Source: Phycisphaeraceae bacterium
GTDB taxonomy: Bacteria; Planctomycetota; Phycisphaerae; Phycisphaerales; Phycisphaeraceae
DNA length: 64,000 nt
Direction: 5' to 3'
Assembly: GCA_020849625.1 (NCBI GenBank)
Contig: JADLFV010000046.1
Location: 1 to 64,000 of the forward strand
Shown here: positions 1 to 8,031 of the stretch, piece after piece
How the letters are laid out: the number at the start of each line of letters is the position of its first letter
How positions within the stretch are numbered: the first letter of the stretch is position 1
The notes under the pieces: generated by a model
The model's input: only the letters and a program-made list of their open reading frames with translations
Database searches by the model: none
Told to the model about the DNA's origin: nothing
Translations under genes and position numbers: made by a program

Positions 1-87
1 CAGGAGCTGACGGAGGCGTTGTACGAGCAGATCGGGCGGATGAAAGTCGAGTTGGACTTTCTGCAAAAAAAGCTGTGGACGAATTGA
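1..87 (+). pseudogene. IS3-family transposase OrfA, C-terminal end (cut by window edge)
   Basis: The first 28 codons end in a TGA and read LYEQIGRMKVELDFLQKK. This is the coiled-coil tail typical of IS3-family OrfA proteins, which bind the IS ends. The remainder lies outside the window. An OrfB remnant follows 18 bases later, as in intact IS3 elements, but that partner is broken, so the element is dead. Confidence 0.7.
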
Positions 88-104
88 CGGGGGACGCCAA
101 GCGT

Positions 105-318
105 ATGCTCATCGACCGCGCCCATCCCCAACTGGATGTCAGCCGGCAGTGCGAATTACTCGGCCTACCAGACGCCGGCCGAAGCCAGGTCGGGGCTGGA
201 TTGGTATCTTGGGTTCTACAATCAGGACAGGCCGCACGGGTCGCATGACGGCCGCACACCGGCGGAGGTGTACGGCATCCGGCCAGGGGAGCCGGCCGAG
301 GCGGCGACACCGCGATGA
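105..318 (+). pseudogene. IS3-family transposase OrfB remnant with large internal deletion
   Basis: From the ATG at 105 the frame reads MLIDRAHPQLDVSRQCELLG, the usual OrfB N-terminus. From about position 165 the similarity moves to another frame (ATG at 136), which reads AYQTPAEARSGLDWY then FYNQDRPHGSHDGRTPAEVY. That is the conserved extreme C-terminus of OrfB. The whole DDE integrase core, normally some 200 residues, is missing and the two ends are out of frame. This is a deletion scar. No protein of the normal kind can be made. Confidence 0.75.
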
Positions 319-496
319 ATCCACCTTAACTTCCCCGGTTGCGCGCCCAGCGCATGGGGAGCACCTCACATCCACTTCAAGCGGCTGCTTCGTTATCACC
401 GTAAAGCGATTGTGTGGCGGATTGAGGCCCCCGAGGACCCGACCATTTTCGTGTCCATCGTAAATTGGTCTTGACTATTTTACGATACTGTCGAAA

Positions 497-1714
497 ATGG
501 TCGGCATGCCACCCGTCACACGTATCTACGACACCATGCTCGCGGAGCACCTGGTACAACACCGCCAGATGGCGCTGGTCAGTGGACCGCGGCAGGTCGG
601 TAAGACCACAACGTGCCGCAACCACGCCGACAGCTATGCCAACTGGGATAACACGGACGACCAGGCATCTGTCCTGGCTGGGCCGTCGGCCATGGCCGAG
701 AAACTGGGGCTCGAACGATTATCAGGGAAGCCGCCCGTCGCACTGTTCGACGAGCTGCACAAGTACCCCAGATGGAAGCAGTTTCTTAAGGGCTTCTATG
801 ACAGCTATGCCGATCGCGTTCGCGTTCTGGTCACTGGATCGAGTCGGCTCGATACGTACCGTCGCGTCGGTGACAGCCTGATGGGACGTTACTTCCTTTA
901 CCACATGCACCCATTCTCGGTCGCCGAAACTAGCTACCGCGAGTTACCCGATCCCAAACGCATCATCAGGATGCCGAAGAAGCCCAAGCCGGCTGACTTC
1001 GACGCCCTATGGGAGCACGGCGGCTATCCCGAACCGTTCCTCAAACGCGATCCGCGATTCAGTCGTCGCTGGCAGGCGCTGCGCACTCAGCAACTGCTTC
1101 GTGAGGACCTTCGTGACCTGACTCAGATTCAGCAGATCGACCAGATCAGCGTGCTGGCCAGGATGCTTGCCAGTCGTTCCGGAGCGCAGATTACCTTCAG
1201 TAGCTTGGCTAGGGATGTGCAGGTCTCTGTGGATACCGTTCGGCGTTGGGTGGAGACGCTCAACAGCCTGCACCACGGCTTTCTGATTAAGCCCTGGTTC
1301 AAGAACGTTACCCGCTCACTACGGAAGGAGCCGAAGTGGTTTCTGCGCGATTGGGCAGAGATCGAAGATCCGGGGAGCAGGGCTGAGACGTTCGTGGGGT
1401 GCCACCTGCTCAAAGCCGTCGATGGCTGGAACGACCTGGGCTTGGGCAAGTTCCAACTGGCCTACCTGCGCGATAAAGAGAAACGTGAGGTCGATTTCGC
1501 CGTGATCCGCGATGGTAGGCCGTGGTTTCTTGTGGAAGTCAAGCACAGCGAAGCATCACTCAGTCCGGCCCTGCGGAGTTTCCAGGATCAGATCAAAGCG
1601 CCCTTCGCCTTCCAGGTAGTCATCGACATGGACTACGTCGACGCCAACTGCTTCGCCAAGGTGCAAGGCCCGATGGTCGTGCCAGCCCGGACCTTCCTCT
1701 CGCAACTTGTTTGA
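497..1714 (+). CDS. AAA-family ATPase of the DUF4143 type
   Basis: A 405-residue P-loop ATPase. Walker A is GPRQVGKT at residues 30-37, and a Walker B-like VALFDE at 81-86 is followed by LHKYPRWKQFLKGFYD. A VTGSSRLD sensor stretch lies near 113-120. The C-terminal third carries REVDFAVIRDGRPWFLVEVK (D...ExK), a restriction-endonuclease-like signature usual for DUF4143 proteins. These are common in archaea and mobile-element-rich bacteria; their role is not settled, though links to toxin-antitoxin or element maintenance have been suggested. An upstream ATG-rich stretch allows starts at 497 or 506. The gene lies alone between IS remnants and was probably acquired by transfer. Confidence 0.85.
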   Translation: MVGMPPVTRIYDTMLAEHLVQHRQMALVSGPRQVGKTTTCRNHADSYANWDNTDDQASVLAGPSAMAEKLGLERLSGKPPVALFDELHKYPRWKQFLKGFYDSYADRVRVLVTGSSRLDTYRRVGDSLMGRYFLYHMHPFSVAETSYRELPDPKRIIRMPKKPKPADFDALWEHGGYPEPFLKRDPRFSRRWQALRTQQLLREDLRDLTQIQQIDQISVLARMLASRSGAQITFSSLARDVQVSVDTVRRWVETLNSLHHGFLIKPWFKNVTRSLRKEPKWFLRDWAEIEDPGSRAETFVGCHLLKAVDGWNDLGLGKFQLAYLRDKEKREVDFAVIRDGRPWFLVEVKHSEASLSPALRSFQDQIKAPFAFQVVIDMDYVDANCFAKVQGPMVVPARTFLSQLV

Positions 1715-1748
1715 TAGTTCCTTAAACAGAAAACAAACTTCTATCCTG

Positions 1749-1855
1749 ACTGGTTGACTGATGCCCAAGGCCCGGGCAATCCGCCGCTGCGACCAGCCTC
1801 GCTCATGTAATGTCAGAATCGAATGAACCTTAGCCACGCTCAGTTGGTTCGCCAT
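1749..1855 (-). pseudogene. istA: IS21-family IstA transposase, N-terminal fragment
   Basis: The first ~36 residues read MANQLSVAKVHSILTLHERG followed by WSQRRIARALGIS, the helix-turn-helix that opens IS21-family IstA proteins. After GIS the ORF continues into sequence antisense to the ATPase gene and no longer resembles IstA, so about 450 residues are lost. It sits in the correct orientation next to the IS21-like end repeats at 1913-1967, with its start 112 bases from the putative tip. Confidence 0.7.
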
Positions 1856-1912
1856 CGTCTGCCTCCAGCCCCGATACGGGGCCGGTTCAGACTACGCGAC
1901 GAACCCTCCTCA

Positions 1913-2020
1913 GTGGCTGGGTTTGAACGCGCCCATCGGTGGCTGGGGTTGGGCGCTCAGTGACAGCTGTCATTGAGCGGGTGAGAACCAGCCACGCATG
2001 TGCGGGTCATAACCAGCCAG
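1913..2020. repeat. IS21-like right and left ends joined head-to-tail, with four subterminal repeats
   Basis: A near-perfect 26-base palindrome at 1954-1979 has the core TGACAGCTGTCA (1961-1972) flanked by CGCTCA and TGAGCG, with one mismatched pair (1960/1973). Reading outward from the centre, each side holds two copies of a subterminal repeat ending in CCAGCCA(C/G): 1913-1931 and 1939-1956 on one side, 1977-1995 and 2001-2020 on the other. IS21-family elements are known to carry multiple terminal repeats, tips beginning TG, and to form tandem dimers with tips a few bases apart. Here the tips would be TGTCA with a GC spacer. An istA start lies on one side and an istB-like end on the other, both on the minus strand. 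Confidence 0.6.
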
Positions 2021-2041
2021 TTGTATGAGTGATCTTGTACC

Positions 2042-2152
2042 TCATTTCGATACCGTTTGGCAATCGTCCGCTTTCTTGGCCACGGTGTTTTTCTTCTCGT
2101 TGTCCGGCTCGCCGCGGTTGCGCAGGCGGTAGCTTCGGCCGGTGATGGTCAG
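2042..2152 (-). pseudogene. Putative IstB C-terminal fragment fused to the cas1 remnant
   Basis: After the Cas1-like part the same frame continues [20 protein letters not shown] and stops at 2042. The GxSYRLR motif resembles the C-terminal tail of IS21-family IstB ATPases (helper proteins). The stop lies about 75 bases from the putative right IS21 tip, where istB should end. Because only about 36 residues remain, the identification is tentative; it could simply be out-of-family readthrough. Confidence 0.45.
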
Positions 2153-2407
2153 CTCGGCCTTGTACAGGTCGGCTATGTCGTAAACGAAGGACAGTTGCTT
2201 GCCCGTGTGGATGAAGCCGATGGCGGGCGAGTAGCCAGCGGAGATGATGGCCGCGTGGACTAGGCCATATAGACAGGTGTTGGCAGCCGAGAGGGCGCGG
2301 TTGACCGGGTCGCCGGCGAACCACTCCTTGCGATTGTAGGTGCGGCCCTGCCAAGGCATGCCGCTGACCTTGGACGCCTCGGCGTAGGCCTTCCGTACGC
2401 GGATGAC
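2153..2407 (-). pseudogene. cas1: CRISPR-associated Cas1 (type I-E) fragment
   Basis: The minus frame reads [19 protein letters not shown], then [20 protein letters not shown], then [20 protein letters not shown]. This matches the C-terminal alpha-helical core of type I-E Cas1 integrase. The metal-binding His of FIHTG and both Asp of YDIAD (equivalent to E. coli H208, D218 and D221) are present, but the N-terminal half with the catalytic Glu is missing, as is the natural C-terminus. No other cas gene or CRISPR array is visible. This is a relic of a lost CRISPR locus, deleted by IS21 activity. Confidence 0.8.
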
Positions 2408-2456
2408 CGATCATCGAAAGTAAGCAAAGCCGCCATCAGGTGAACCGCAATAGGCG

Positions 2457-2525
2457 GGCCCTGCGATGTCAGTAAGTAGAGGCCAGCCAGCCAATGCCGC
2501 CATGTTCCGCTGTCACCGCAGGGCC
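2457..2525. other. Long inverted repeat downstream of the mannosidase gene
   Basis: Perfect 9-base arms GGCCCTGCG (2457-2465) and CGCAGGGCC (2517-2525) flank a 51-base loop. It follows the stop of the GH2 gene (minus strand) by about 19 bases. It could act as transcript end structure but has no T-tract, so a terminator role is only possible. Confidence 0.35.
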
Positions 2526-2543
2526 GGGTGTCTCGTCATGATT

Positions 2544-5141
2544 TTATAACTTGATAGGTGAATGGGAAGCCGCATCACCTGCCGTAAAATCAACAGCCTT
2601 AGTCGTGCCGTGTAAATCGATTGCGTGGAATATGAGGTCCGCAGGCACGTCGCCCGCACACTTGATCACCTTGGGCAACCCAGGGAGCAAGTCGAAATAA
2701 TTGTCGCTCAAAATTCTCTCTCCATCGTCCTGGTAATGGACACCGTGGGCGTAGGTGTCCGATGTCACAGTGATCTTTGAACCGCGGACCACACATTCAA
2801 TTGTCGGGTCGGCCAGGTCCAATTCGCGGTAGGGGCAAAGGTTCCACACACAGGGGATGGTTTCGATCCCATCGGCCTCTATGAAGACTGTATAAATCCA
2901 TTCATGGGGCGATCTGTCTGCGGAAGCCGGTATGCGATCGCGCGCGATTTCCTTCATGCTGTTCGACGGCACCACCACCGCCCTGGACCGGAACTCCGTG
3001 GATGATCCATCCACCGCCACCCACCCGTAGTGAACGGTCATCGACTGATCCACGAGCGAGTCATTCACGACGCGGGCGACCAGGTGCCCATCACGGGCGC
3101 GGACAATGGCCCGTACCGGGTTACAGGCGTTACGGATCCAGTAGTAGCTGGGCTTGCGTCGGAGATAATAGTCGATAGGAGTCCAGCCTGTCTCACCCCA
3201 GCAGTCATTGAACATCCAGATCAGGGCGCCCGCACAATCATCCATGGGATCGTGCTTGCGGAATCGTAGCGCCTCGATAGTCCGGCCATACATGACGGCC
3301 TGAAACATCTGGCCATAACGGATGTACTGCTCGAGTTCCAGCCCATCGGGATCGGCATAGTGATAGCGGATCGCCGCTGGGATGGTACCTTTCTCATAGG
3401 TGTTCGTGTGGCACTTCCATGCCAGGCTGTTCTTGTCGATTTCATCGGGTTTCAGGTACTGGCGAATCGAGGCCATGGTGCAGGGCCCGATGACGCCGTA
3501 CTCACTGACGAATCGCCCACGGCACTCATCGTACACTTCGTGCCGGTAGCGTCTGGTGACATCTTTGCTCATCGTTGCCTTATGCCACCAATGCACGTCG
3601 CCATCGATCTCGCAGTTGGGCGATGGCCCGCCCGCGGGACTACCCGGCCAATAGGGCCGGCTTGGGTCCAGATTCAGGCAAACCTCGGGCAAGATCTGCG
3701 AATAGATGTGCCGCCCACCCAGGATCAGGTCCGGGTGCGGGAAGTTGTGCTGCGCGTTGCCCCACCATTCGGCAAACGCCCAGGTGTTTTCATTGTTGGC
3801 GCACCACAGCACAATGGACGGGTGATGCCGCAACTGGCGGACGACCGCCTCGGCTTCCCGGCGGACCTTGTCGCGGAACTGCACGTCCTCATCAGGGTAG
3901 GCATAACAGGCGAACATAAAGTCCTGCCAAACCAGGATCCCGCGACGGTCACAGGCGTTATAGAAGTGTTCTGACTCATAGATCCCACCACCCCACACGC
4001 GGAGCATCGTCATATTGGCCTCGGCGGCATCCGCCACCAGGCGTTCATACTTTTCCCTGTCGACCCGGGCGGGGATGGCATCGGCGGGCACCCAGTTGCC
4101 ACCCCGGCAAAACACATCCTGGCCGTTGACCTGGAGGGCGAAACGGTGCCCCTCCGGCAGCGGCGAGCGGTCAATGGCTACCGTGCGTAGTCCGATCTGA
4201 CGAGTCCACGTGTCGCGTTCTACCCCATTGATGGTGGCCGTGATCTGCAGGGTGTAGAGCGGCTGCCGCCCCATTGTGTGGGGCCACCACAGTTGCGGTT
4301 TTGCAACAACTAGTGTCGTCCGCAGGCGCGTGATGCCGACCGGCAGCATCGTTACCAGTGTTGTGGAGCAGACTTCAACGCCTTCCGGATCGACCAGTGT
4401 CACGCGAGCGTCAGATGTGTGTTCCGCTGACGGATGCAGATTTTCCAGGTCGATTTCCACATGGACGTGGCATAGAGCGTGGTCTTCCTCCAGCGTACAC
4501 CAGTGTTTCACGTCGGATAGTCGCGCACACGAGTATCCGCGCAGTTCGACACCGCGCCAGATGCCGATATTGGGCAGCGCATCCACCCAGTCCCAGCCGT
4601 AGGAAAACTGGGGTTTACGCAGCTCAGGCGTGCCCTTAAAACTCTGACGGCTGGCATATATGTTCTCGGCTGAACGCTCGCATGTACGCTGGTCCCTGGC
4701 GCGCTCCGTGCCCACGGTCAGACGGACCACCAGCTCGTTTTTCCCATTGCATAAACTGTGGGTGACATCGAACACGGCCGGCACAAACGCGTTCTCGCTC
4801 GCACCGATCATGATCCCGTTCAGGAATATCTGCGCGTAGTAGTCCAGGCCCTGGAAGACCAGTTCCTTGATCTGCTCCCCGGCCACGTCAGCATCGACCA
4901 CGAAGCTGGTCCGATACCACCAGGAATGCTTCTCCGGCCAGCGGCAGGCCGGAGCGTTGGTGCTGACCAGCGGTTCCGGCATAAGGCCGGCCGCCATCAG
5001 ATCCACATGCACCTCTCCTGGCACCGTGGCCGTGATCCATCCGTCCACCCTGCTCAATACAGTCCGCAATCCGTCCGCACCAGCCTCAATCAAGGCTTCG
5101 TGTCGCAGTTGCCACGTCCCATTGATGCTCTGAACCTGCAT
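2544..5141 (-). CDS. Glycoside hydrolase family 2 beta-mannosidase
   Basis: An 865-residue protein of full family length, hydrolysing terminal beta-1,4-linked mannose from manno-oligosaccharides. Layout: N-terminal jelly-roll sugar-binding domain (about 1-200), Ig-like domain (200-320), TIM barrel (320-680) and C-terminal Ig-like domains. The acid/base Glu lies in WCANNEN (E451) and the nucleophile Glu in RFVSEYG (E547). The RVWGGGIYE stretch (381-389) is characteristic of beta-mannosidases rather than beta-galactosidases. No signal peptide is visible, so the enzyme is probably cytoplasmic and acts on imported oligosaccharides. It is the last gene of a minus-strand series with a lyxose/mannose isomerase-like gene, which suggests a mannan route. 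Confidence 0.9.
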   Translation of the reverse strand: MQVQSINGTWQLRHEALIEAGADGLRTVLSRVDGWITATVPGEVHVDLMAAGLMPEPLVSTNAPACRWPEKHSWWYRTSFVVDADVAGEQIKELVFQGLDYYAQIFLNGIMIGASENAFVPAVFDVTHSLCNGKNELVVRLTVGTERARDQRTCERSAENIYASRQSFKGTPELRKPQFSYGWDWVDALPNIGIWRGVELRGYSCARLSDVKHWCTLEEDHALCHVHVEIDLENLHPSAEHTSDARVTLVDPEGVEVCSTTLVTMLPVGITRLRTTLVVAKPQLWWPHTMGRQPLYTLQITATINGVERDTWTRQIGLRTVAIDRSPLPEGHRFALQVNGQDVFCRGGNWVPADAIPARVDREKYERLVADAAEANMTMLRVWGGGIYESEHFYNACDRRGILVWQDFMFACYAYPDEDVQFRDKVRREAEAVVRQLRHHPSIVLWCANNENTWAFAEWWGNAQHNFPHPDLILGGRHIYSQILPEVCLNLDPSRPYWPGSPAGGPSPNCEIDGDVHWWHKATMSKDVTRRYRHEVYDECRGRFVSEYGVIGPCTMASIRQYLKPDEIDKNSLAWKCHTNTYEKGTIPAAIRYHYADPDGLELEQYIRYGQMFQAVMYGRTIEALRFRKHDPMDDCAGALIWMFNDCWGETGWTPIDYYLRRKPSYYWIRNACNPVRAIVRARDGHLVARVVNDSLVDQSMTVHYGWVAVDGSSTEFRSRAVVVPSNSMKEIARDRIPASADRSPHEWIYTVFIEADGIETIPCVWNLCPYRELDLADPTIECVVRGSKITVTSDTYAHGVHYQDDGERILSDNYFDLLPGLPKVIKCAGDVPADLIFHAIDLHGTTKAVDFTAGDAASHSPIKL

Positions 5142-5309
5142 GCTGAATCTTTCAAACGACGCGGAGTATCTTTCGCCATGTCGCTGTCAAGGGCCTCCCT
5201 GGAGCGGGGCCACCTGATACTTCCCAATAAGCCGCGCGGTGGTTACAAGATACTGCTTGCCGATGGTCCTCGCCATTCCGGGGCGAATAGCGTCTCCGCT
5301 TCTGTTCGA

Positions 5310-5879
5310 TCAGCTCTGTTGGCCCGATTCCGGCATGCGGCGGATGCGCGGATCGGCGAACACATCGGCCTCATCGCGGCTGGTGCTGCTGAACTCGCTG
5401 ACGATCGCTCCGTCATCACCCGCCTGAAACCAGTGCCAGATCCCCGGCTCGATGGTGTACTGCTCGCCAGGACGTAGCACCACTTCGTGCCACACCGTGT
5501 AGCAACCCGGCTTCGCATCAGGAGGCTTCGCCTTCGGGCGCGGCGTGGGTTCGCCACAGACGTACAGATACACTTCACCGGCGCGGCAACGGAATGTCTC
5601 ACGCTTGCCCATATCAACCACGGCTCCGTCTGCATCCTTGATTGGCGGATGCAGGTGCTGCGGACACGTCTGGTGAGGCAACAGCATCAACTCCTTGGCG
5701 CAATAGCGATCGTTGTTTTCATATACCACCAGTCCCAGGCCCGTGTGAAGCAGGTCACTCAATCCAAAGTCCGCGACCTCAATGTGTTGCCGATCATGCT
5801 CAGTCAGTGCGATACCCGCCTCATCAAGCATCTTGAGGCATTGCTCGCGGTACTCGTTGAATTGCTCTTTGGAAATCAT
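5310..5879 (-). CDS. D-lyxose isomerase-like cupin (lyxose/mannose ketol-isomerase)
   Basis: From the ATG at 5879, preceded by a GGGAG ribosome site, the 189-residue product matches D-lyxose isomerases. These interconvert D-lyxose with D-xylulose and, more weakly, D-mannose with D-fructose. The cupin metal ligands are visible: H75 and H77 (CPQHLHP), E94 (KRETF) and H149 (IWHWFQAG). A longer frame reaches 5960 but lacks a ribosome site. With the neighbouring beta-mannosidase it would channel released mannose into fructose. Confidence 0.85.
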   Translation of the reverse strand: MISKEQFNEYREQCLKMLDEAGIALTEHDRQHIEVADFGLSDLLHTGLGLVVYENNDRYCAKELMLLPHQTCPQHLHPPIKDADGAVVDMGKRETFRCRAGEVYLYVCGEPTPRPKAKPPDAKPGCYTVWHEVVLRPGEQYTIEPGIWHWFQAGDDGAIVSEFSSTSRDEADVFADPRIRRMPESGQQS

Positions 5880-6006
5880 GGGTGGTGCTCCCGCAAGCTG
5901 CCACGAACAATCCTGGTGCCCCCATGATGCGGGAATGGGCGCTTTGCCATCGCAGGGCATAGCAATATGTGTTGCAGAGCCGTGAGGCGAGTTGTTTCCC
6001 TGGACA

Positions 6007-7059
6007 TCATGTCGGTGTGCAGGACACCGGATGCGTGGTCAGCACTGACCATGATCGGTAGATTTCGTCAGCAATGTCGAGCCTGGCGCCCGCACCCAAT
6101 TCAAACTGGGCAACCACGCCACCTTCCGGCCGGTACAACGCATGGACCACACGCTCCACGGCACTTCGTGCCTCTTGCCGCGTGCCACGGCACAAGACGT
6201 GTTGACGATCGATTTCTCCCCAGAATGCGATGCGCCCGGCAAAGCACCGCCCGATCTGCTCAATATCCATGGTGAACAACTGGCTGTTGACCGCGTCGAT
6301 CCCCACGTCGATCAGGTCTTCGTAGATATCGAAAATCCACCCGTCGCTGTGCAGCAGTAGTTTTTTACCCGCGTCGTGAGCGATGCGGGCGTAATCGGCA
6401 TACAACGGCTTGAACCAGCGGCGCCAAAGGTCCGGCTGGATCAGCATGGCGCGCTGCGAGCCCCAGTCGTCCAGCACCATCAGCCCGTCGATGTCGGTGG
6501 CGGCCCAGGCCTCCATCTCTTTGCAATAGAAGTCATGAATCCTGCCCAGCAGGTCACGCAATTCGGGAGCCTGCTCGGCCAGGTCCATGTAAACGTTCTC
6601 GGTGCCGCGCAGGAACTGCAGCCGTTCGAACGGTCGGGCAAATGCATCGGCAAAGACGAACTGATCCGTAGCGGCCACCCGCCGATTAATTGCCTCGCGG
6701 TCCAGTTGCAGCAAGGCCCAGGGAATTCTTAGGTCATCGAGTTTCGACCAATCATCGATCAGCGGTTGCTTGACCTCGCCGATGACGCCGGCCTGGATAT
6801 TGATGAACTCGCAACCCCACTCGTCGTGGTAAACGCCTACCGCGCTCGGGTCACCGCGACGCAATTCCGCCAGGGCGGGCGCCGGCACGCGGGCTCGGAT
6901 CACATCCGGCGGCCAGTGGCGCATGAACTGCTCCATACCCTGAACCCCGTGCTCCAGTTGCGCGATGGGCAGCACCCAGGTATCACGCGGCACCCGATCA
7001 GGGTAATTGAACTCCAAGGCCCGCAGAACCCGCTCCCGAGAAGTCATCCGAGACATCAA
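6007..7059 (-). CDS. Uroporphyrinogen decarboxylase (URO-D) superfamily protein
   Basis: A 350-residue single-domain TIM barrel with the family opening MTSRERVLRALEFNYPDRVP. The core includes VLDDWGSQRAMLIQPDLWRR and LHSDGWIFDIYEDLIDVGID (the H-S-D-G stretch is typical of the methyltransferase-like branch). Such genes in planctomycete sugar loci are not haem enzymes; they resemble MtaA/CmuA-type cobamide methyltransferases, and their substrates are mostly unknown. Its position between the isomerase and PEP-CTERM genes suggests co-expression. Function beyond the superfamily is not assigned. Confidence 0.8.
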   Translation of the reverse strand: MMSRMTSRERVLRALEFNYPDRVPRDTWVLPIAQLEHGVQGMEQFMRHWPPDVIRARVPAPALAELRRGDPSAVGVYHDEWGCEFINIQAGVIGEVKQPLIDDWSKLDDLRIPWALLQLDREAINRRVAATDQFVFADAFARPFERLQFLRGTENVYMDLAEQAPELRDLLGRIHDFYCKEMEAWAATDIDGLMVLDDWGSQRAMLIQPDLWRRWFKPLYADYARIAHDAGKKLLLHSDGWIFDIYEDLIDVGIDAVNSQLFTMDIEQIGRCFAGRIAFWGEIDRQHVLCRGTRQEARSAVERVVHALYRPEGGVVAQFELGAGARLDIADEIYRSWSVLTTHPVSCTPT

Positions 7060-7142
7060 AAACTCCTGTCAACACCGGGTACGCCACGAAGGTGGTCAAA
7101 AAGCACCGGACAGCTACGACGCCGCCCGATGCGATGGAGGTA

Positions 7143-7967
7143 TCACTTCTTTCGCAACATCATCAAACCGGCACCCGTGGTCAACAGCAGCAGTGATGCC
7201 GGCTCGGGCACGAACGGCGAATCCGTGCTGATGACCAATTCATCGAGATCATGACTGGCACCGGGTCGGCCGCTGGCGGGTCCCGAACCGCCGATGCGCA
7301 CTGCGCCGATGCTCCCCCAGTCGTTGGGTGTATCATGGGACATGCCGCCAACTGACGTGGAAACATCTTCCGGTTGGGACAGGTCGGGATTGACCCAGAA
7401 GGTGACCTTTTCGGTACCGCTGAGCAGTTCAACCTTCATAAGCAGGTAGGCCAGCGTTTGCGTATTCACACCGGAATCCAGAAATGTGGTTCCACCCAGC
7501 CACGCATTATAGGTGGCAACACCAGATCCCTGGCCAATATACGCCTTATCCAATACGCCAACGTTAACATTGGGTAGCAGGGCCACGCTGAACCAGCGGG
7601 TATTATCGCTGGCAACCGTCTTCTGGGCAATGAAGCCGATGTAGAACGTGTCGCCATCGCTGAACGTGGTGCCCATGAGTCGCATGGGATACGCTGAAGT
7701 CGTAGCAAGGTTAAACACCGCCTTGCCACCAACGGAAGTAACGCTTGGGTAGGTCAGGCTGGGACTACCCACCACGTTCGAGCCCGCCCCGAAAGTCCAC
7801 TGCGGGTGCATCCAGGTGGAACCATCCGCCCAGCCCGTGCCGCCACCCAGGCCCTGGATGGCCAGGCCGTCGTCATACTCGAATGACTCCTTGATCGTGG
7901 CTCCATAAGCGCTGCCGGCGACCAGCAAGACGCAAAACGCCATACTGGTCAGTTTTCTGAGTATCAT
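7143..7967 (-). CDS. PEP-CTERM protein with lectin-like domain (copy 1)
   Basis: A 274-residue exported protein. An N-terminal signal peptide (about 1-22, ending GSAYGA) is followed by a beta-rich domain beginning TIKESFEYDDGLAIQGLGGG and resembling concanavalin/LamG folds. The end is VPEPASLLLLTTGAG plus a hydrophobic stretch and Arg-Lys-Lys, the PEP-CTERM sorting signal that anchors proteins by an exosortase. It is a close paralogue of the next gene (8032-9090), sharing most of the lectin-like domain, but lacks the dockerin-like insert. The AAGGAGAAAG-like region just before the ATG is a good ribosome site. Confidence 0.85.
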   Translation of the reverse strand: MILRKLTSMAFCVLLVAGSAYGATIKESFEYDDGLAIQGLGGGTGWADGSTWMHPQWTFGAGSNVVGSPSLTYPSVTSVGGKAVFNLATTSAYPMRLMGTTFSDGDTFYIGFIAQKTVASDNTRWFSVALLPNVNVGVLDKAYIGQGSGVATYNAWLGGTTFLDSGVNTQTLAYLLMKVELLSGTEKVTFWVNPDLSQPEDVSTSVGGMSHDTPNDWGSIGAVRIGGSGPASGRPGASHDLDELVISTDSPFVPEPASLLLLTTGAGLMMLRKK

Positions 7968-8031
7968 GACTTTCTCCTACTATAAGTAAGGAAACGTGTG
8001 GATCATGACCAGCTACAAGCTGGAACATGGA

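Noticed and set aside
2007-2414. A longer minus-strand frame over the cas1 fragment
   Set aside because: Its product is Arg/His/Pro-rich and lacks any family signal, whereas the alternative frame gives clear Cas1 motifs; the longer one is a shadow.
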